A DNA stretch of 24,340 nt from Psilocybe azurescens (lineage: Eukaryota; Basidiomycota; Agaricomycetes; Agaricales; Agrocybaceae), in the NCBI GenBank assembly GCA_023853785.1, contig JAJIRX010000370.1:1-24340 (forward strand). The letters run 5' to 3'. Within the stretch, counting starts at the first letter, position 1. Every line of letters starts with the position of its first letter. A program made the position numbers and the translations under genes. The notes under the pieces were generated by a model that worked only from the letters and a program-made list of their open reading frames with translations, was not told the origin of the DNA and did not search any database. Below are positions 20,404-24,340 of this stretch, in pieces.

Positions 20404-20880
20404 TCACGCTGGCCTTAGAATCCAGTCGTTCTCCACCCCGACCACGCCCGCAATCTTCTCGTTGTGGAAAGCAATGTGGCCCTTGCAGTCACCGTAATTG
20501 AATAACAAGCTCTCCTTCCCGACATATCCCGTTAGCGTTGTAATCGGGTTCGGAAAGATGGTCTTCTGGTATGGGGTGCGCACAGTGGTTCTGAGGCTCG
20601 CTGGCATTCCAGGGTACCGTTCGACGAACCCTATTTGGATACTTTGTATACCTCCGGAGCCAGGAGGGAGGTTTTAGCTTCCAATGTGGATCCGCTGCCC
20701 CGTAATGGTGACGATCATTGTGCCAACCCAGAGCCTGGTACCATTATTCTTGACCTCGAAGTTGTACGTGCGGCCATACACGCCGTTCCACTCAACGCTG
20801 CACGAAGCCCCGGAGGCAAGGCAGGGCCCATCTGCGCCTCTGGCAATTTAACAATCACCTTGGTATGAGTAATTCCTGCC
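20404..20880 (-). pseudogene. Broken secreted-type hypothetical protein, two in-frame stops
   Basis: One minus-strand frame reads like a folded extracellular protein: GADGPCLASGASCSVEWNGV, YGRTYNFEVKNNGTRLWVGT and IQIGFVERYPG, then an ending with YGDCKGHIAFHN before the stop at 20404. The pattern (aromatic, Gly-rich, paired Cys, YGDCxGxxxFH near the end) recalls uncharacterised secreted fungal proteins, but I cannot name a family. The frame is cut by TAA at 20674-20676 and TAA at 20848-20850. The upstream TAA could lie in an intron ending at a CCAG near 20838. The other sits mid-domain (after QRIHIGS, before NLPPGSGG) with no plausible intron. No start codon or signal peptide was identified. 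Confidence 0.55.
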
Positions 20881-21489
20881 GAGGGAGCACCTATATGAAG
20901 ACCACCGAAATGAGCGTGTATATGAACGTGGCTCACAAGAACGTTACATGCTCCTTCCGATGTTCTTTTAAGAGTCTATCGGTCTTTCGAAACCTTCTCT
21001 GCGCTCTTCTAAAATGCACTCTGTCTGACTGCTGGCAGCCTCACGCTTCTTTGAGTAACTTCCTATCTTGAGAGAAAACGACAAAATACGCCAAAAAATT
21101 AATCCAAACAAAAAATAAAGCACCGATATTTGGTCTTCCATTACGATGTTCGAATCAATGAAATAAAATTGAAATACGGCCCCAGGCTGAGATCCGAGCC
21201 CAAAACATTTTACGAACTCAAATCGTAATCCATCCATCCATCCAACCGCCCCCTACAACGCGTCCCAACGCACAAATCGATCAAGAGAAGGCTCCAGCGT
21301 TAATGCAATATCATATGAACGGCGCAAAGTACGCCTTTGGAAAAGGAACGGAGACTTTGCGCCGCCGTACTAAACATTGAGCTCCATGTTTGATTTAGAA
21401 GATTTTGCGCACATGGGGAGAGTTTGGAAAGAATGGATGCGAACACGTCATTGGTAAAAAGATGAAGAGGGAAGGATAAGATTAATATA
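20881..21489. other. No gene recognised
   Basis: May contain lost 5' exons of the broken gene on its left. A nearly symmetrical GGCGCAAAGTACGC/CTTTGCGCCGCC pair (about 21320-21366) forms an imperfect inverted repeat around GCGCAAAG. Otherwise nothing. Confidence 0.35.
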
Positions 21490-22190
21490 TCGGGATCATG
21501 TATCGGTTCATAAAACGACTGCGCTGTAGGGCAGGGGAATCCAACATCCAGAGCGGCAGAAAGGACGACAGGGATGAGAAATCAGTCCTGAGCCGAGCTG
21601 CTCAAAACACACATGAAAATATCCACTGTTATTGCGGAGCCCGAACATTGCTTCCACCAAGAAGATATCGAACTTACCATAAGTTCCGATAAACAACTCC
21701 TTCAAATCGATCTATAAGACAAGTTATAAATCCATCTCCAGACTACCTTCACCGAGTGTTTGGAGCGGTATATCCCAGGTGACAGCATAAGTGTGGAAGG
21801 TACATGAACCGACTCCAAGCGGAAGATAACCGCCACCCACAAAGATAGAGGGAGACGGGCCAGCACATTGACATGAACCGACTGCAAGCGGAAGATAACC
21901 GCCACCCACAAAGATAGAGGGAGACGGCTGTCCAAACACATAGAACAAAGGAGAAGCTTAAGAAACAATGACAAAGGGGAAAGTGAATGCAAAGGGAGAA
22001 AGGGAAGAAAAGCGAAAGGACGGATACCGTATGCTCTGCGTCGCCCACATACAATCCAAGCGTCTCGAACGAAGTCTGAATCATTGAACCCATGTACGTA
22101 AGAATCGAGTTCGGACAACCCAAGGCCAGGTACTTTGCGAAATATCAACAAGAGGATGCTAAAGTCAACGGGCGAAACGGGTTGTCCTAT
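21490..22190 (-). other. Unassigned exon-like blocks on the minus strand
   Basis: Several minus-strand blocks have plausible splice sites. One ends near 22029 (ILTYMGSMIQTSFETLGLYV, then a GTATCC donor). A second runs from about 21929 to 21760 (PSPSIFVGGGYLPL repeated, then FHTYAVTWDIPLQTL). A third lies near 21715-21680 with a good GTAAGT donor. Taken together they suggest a multi-exon gene or its remains. I recognise no family and cannot fix start or stop. The second block carries the 69 bp duplication. Confidence 0.3.
21802..21927 (-). repeat. 69 bp tandem duplication
   Basis: A 57 bp sequence beginning ACATGAACCGACT occurs at 21802-21858 and 21871-21927 with one mismatch (C to G), at a 69 bp spacing. 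The spacing is a multiple of three, so the duplication would add 23 residues in frame on the minus strand (PSPSIFVGGGYLPL repeated). Confidence 0.93.
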
Positions 22191-22890
22191 GCATGTTCCT
22201 TCGCCTTTGTCGCTGTAACGCTGTCGTTGATGAAAGAGGAGAGGAACGAGTCGGAGGTTCGATCATCGGGTATGTTCGGGTACGGACCATACTCATATGG
22301 AGTATTATATAAGCTATTCAGGTCATGTGGCCCGTTTGAACTTCGCGTTGAACGTGAAGTTACGGTTGAACTTGAGTTGAAATGGATCACTATCATTTAC
22401 ATAAAAATACCTGTCAAAGGCTTTCCAGTGGTATTAATCCTGTAGCGTGTGATGCTATACGCCTTATTTCTACCGAATTGTAACGTCGAATATAGAAGTA
22501 TGAACGGAGATCTAAATATAATGAAGAATAATTTAAGATTTAAGAAGAGAAGGGTTTTGTTCATCCTCGTGCACATATTGGATAGAGATGTATCACGCCA
22601 AGTCTATACATCTACACTACTTAATAAAGGTGCAAAGACGTAGTATTCTAGTAGTTGAACAAAACAATGACATCTTTGATACACGTTAACAAAGTCTGAT
22701 AAAGAATCCACTTGCACAAAGAAGGACAAAGCATTCCAGGGAAAAACACCTTCGGTAACGTTAACGAGATCTAGTATAAAGTTACTTTCACAGGCGAAAG
22801 CCGTGGCATAACGCATGCGGGAACCCCCAAGGCCTTTGTTTTGGGACATAAAAAGCATTGTTATCCCATCCGCCTACTAAAAGGCATTCC
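22191..22890. other. No gene recognised
   Basis: A plus-strand open frame at 22092-22445 has no recognisable motif. The rest is AT-rich and featureless. Confidence 0.35.
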
Positions 22891-23096
22891 TTCCAGCCAC
22901 CAGAACCATCGATATGCCAATTCTCGCCTACCACCCATACCATCTCATGGTCCTCGCAAGATATCCTGACAGGCAACACAAATCTCGCCAATCCCCGCTC
23001 CACATTTTTACCGGTGAGCAGGACCTACGTACGTTGGCAAGCACTTGCGCATCTATTAAGCGTTAATTTACTGATAAAATATCTTGATTTCGATAG
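22891..23096 (+). repeat. Diverged module, copy 1
   Basis: Starts with CCAGCCACCAGAACCATCGA and an ATG, and ends in an intron-like stretch with TTGATTTCGATAG. The beginning and the intron-like end both have counterparts at 23401-23577 and 24071-24261. Confidence 0.5.
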
Positions 23097-23400
23097 CTCC
23101 TGCACAATCAAAAGGAGAAGTACTTCCCTCAGGGCGGGACTCGGATCGTCTGTTTCGATCATCTTTCACATCATCTTTGACACAGTGCTATTCACTCCTC
23201 GCTAAAATGTTTACATTTGGCGGTTTCGAAAATGGAATGGGAACCACCATTCGTGCTGCAGACAGTATTTCTTCAAAACACACAGAGAAAATACCAAAGA
23301 GCCTGGAATTTAGGACGCATGTACAAGGCCCCAAGTTCTTTGTTGTTCATGAAAAGACAGGAATTGTAATCTTTCCCCACTAAACAGCCTTTCCCTCTGT

Positions 23401-23577
23401 TACCACCACCATCACCACTATGTCAATATACATGAGCCAGACCACCCCGGACCTTGTGCAGTGTGGACCAGAGTGTTCAAGTTGACGCATCCTCAACCTT
23501 CCTTGACTGTAAGCTTACTTGCGTCGGCCAGGATGTATACGCACTTATTTACTAATTAACCATCACGATTATCGTAG
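23401..23577 (+). repeat. Diverged module, copy 2
   Basis: Starts ACCACCACCATCACCACTAT and an ATG-containing block (ATGTCAATATACATGAGCCA) and ends with CACGATTATCGTAG, like an intron acceptor. The same layout occurs at 22891-23096 and 24071-24261. Confidence 0.5.
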
Positions 23578-23605
23578 CATATATACCTAGCTCAGACGTG
23601 TACCC

Positions 23606-24065
23606 CTCGATGTGGAGCAACTACCCTGATATGCCGCACTGGCATGCGCCCATCCCCACGCAATTGCTGCCCGACTCCCAGCTTCCCACTGACGGGAACA
23701 CATCTTTTCTCTCTGACTCCGATTGCAGTTGGCATTTGTCTCCTTATACATATGCACCATCCAATCAGCTCCGTTTCATCCACACCGCCATTCGTGTCAT
23801 CTCCATTCATCTACATTGCAAACAACAACCTTGCCCTCTTCCCGACAGCCGTCCCTTTAATGAGGCGATCTCGATGTAGGGCTACTACTCTGATATGTTA
23901 CACTGACGTGCGCCTATCACAAAGCAATTGCCCCCGACTCCCCGCATCCCACTGACGGGCACGTTATCTCCATCTTACTCTGATTGGCATTTGTCCCCTT
24001 ATCCATATGCACTATCCCTAATTAGCTCCCTTTCATCCACACCGTCATTCGCGCAGTTCTGCCTG
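23606..24065 (+). repeat. Diverged tandem direct repeat, about 264 bp period
   Basis: CTCGATGTGGAGC... at 23606 recurs as CTCGATGTAGGGC... at 23870. Matching blocks include CTGATATG, CCCACTGACGGG, TTGGCATTTGTC, CCATATGCAC/CATATGCACCAT and TTTCATCCACACCG. The second copy is shorter (to about 24065). The first copy is open on the plus strand (MWSNYPDMPHWHAPIPTQLL); the second has stops. Confidence 0.75.
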
Positions 24066-24070
24066 GCAGT

Positions 24071-24261
24071 GCTTCCAACTACCAGAACCACCGATATGTC
24101 AACCATTACCTACCAGCCAGGCCAATGATCTTCATCGGCCAATACAATTACATTGCTTGTATGAGCCCAGAATAAAGCTCCCGCCGATATTCTCGCCTGT
24201 GAGCTTGCATGAGGAGGATACACGCGCCCGTTCACTGATCGCCGCCATCTTGATTATTTAG
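24071..24261 (+). repeat. Diverged module, copy 3
   Basis: CCAACTACCAGAACCACCGA then ATGTCAACC, ending CTTGATTATTTAG, matching copies 1 and 2 in order. The short frame from this ATG stops after ten codons. Confidence 0.5.
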
Positions 24262-24340
24262 CCCTATTTCCCGCCTTCGCCCCTCCCCTATTGTGGGACT
24301 TCAATGGCTTTTTCTTGTGCCCAACACACTCTATCCACTG

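Overview
The window looks like an Agaricomycete (mushroom-forming basidiomycete) genome segment. The evidence is dense 50-70 bp GT..AG introns, a DUF6533-type membrane protein, a Ser/Thr-rich single-pass membrane protein ending in RPRRVLKIANE, two 16-exon cytochrome P450 genes of basidiomycete style, and a TIR element carrying TCCASTGGA repeats. There is no bacterial-type operon organisation, and I saw no rRNA, tRNA or CRISPR.

Layout. 1-2080: AT-rich intergenic DNA with short direct repeats and a hairpin, then a promoter. 2082-3824 (+): multi-exon DUF6533-family membrane protein gene. 3825-4999: no gene recognised. 5000-8691 (-): Ser/Thr-rich single-pass membrane protein with two 13-nt micro-exons, a 1.57 kb pyrimidine-rich intron and a Gly/Gln-rich cytoplasmic tail. 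8692-12429: upstream and intergenic DNA with two diverged duplications and simple repeats. 12430-14893 (-) and 15294-20120 (+): two homologous P450 genes arranged head to head around a 400 bp shared promoter interval. 20404-20880 (-): broken fragment of a secreted-type protein. 21490-22190 (-): weak unassigned exon-like blocks with a 69 bp tandem duplication. 22891-24261: diverged multi-copy sequence modules.

Main discovery. The second P450 gene is split inside exon 2 by a 2,348 bp element (15588-17935). It has imperfect terminal inverted repeats and a perfect 8 bp target duplication, GCTTTGGT. Removing the element and one duplication restores an uninterrupted P450 reading frame. The element has no recognisable transposase. 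It consists of TCCASTGGA-type repeats in both arms, a roughly 1.1 kb GC-rich minisatellite core, an internal copy of its own right terminus, and a 31-unit array of a 10 bp repeat with an alternating higher-order pattern.

Caveat. Several genes contain one-base indels, mostly in short homopolymers. In the P450 pair, exon lengths become congruent modulo 3 once these are corrected while nearly all splice sites stay intact. This suggests residual assembly errors, or very recent decay, rather than old pseudogenes. The P450 pair is likely a duplicated membrane-bound monooxygenase; its substrate cannot be told from sequence.
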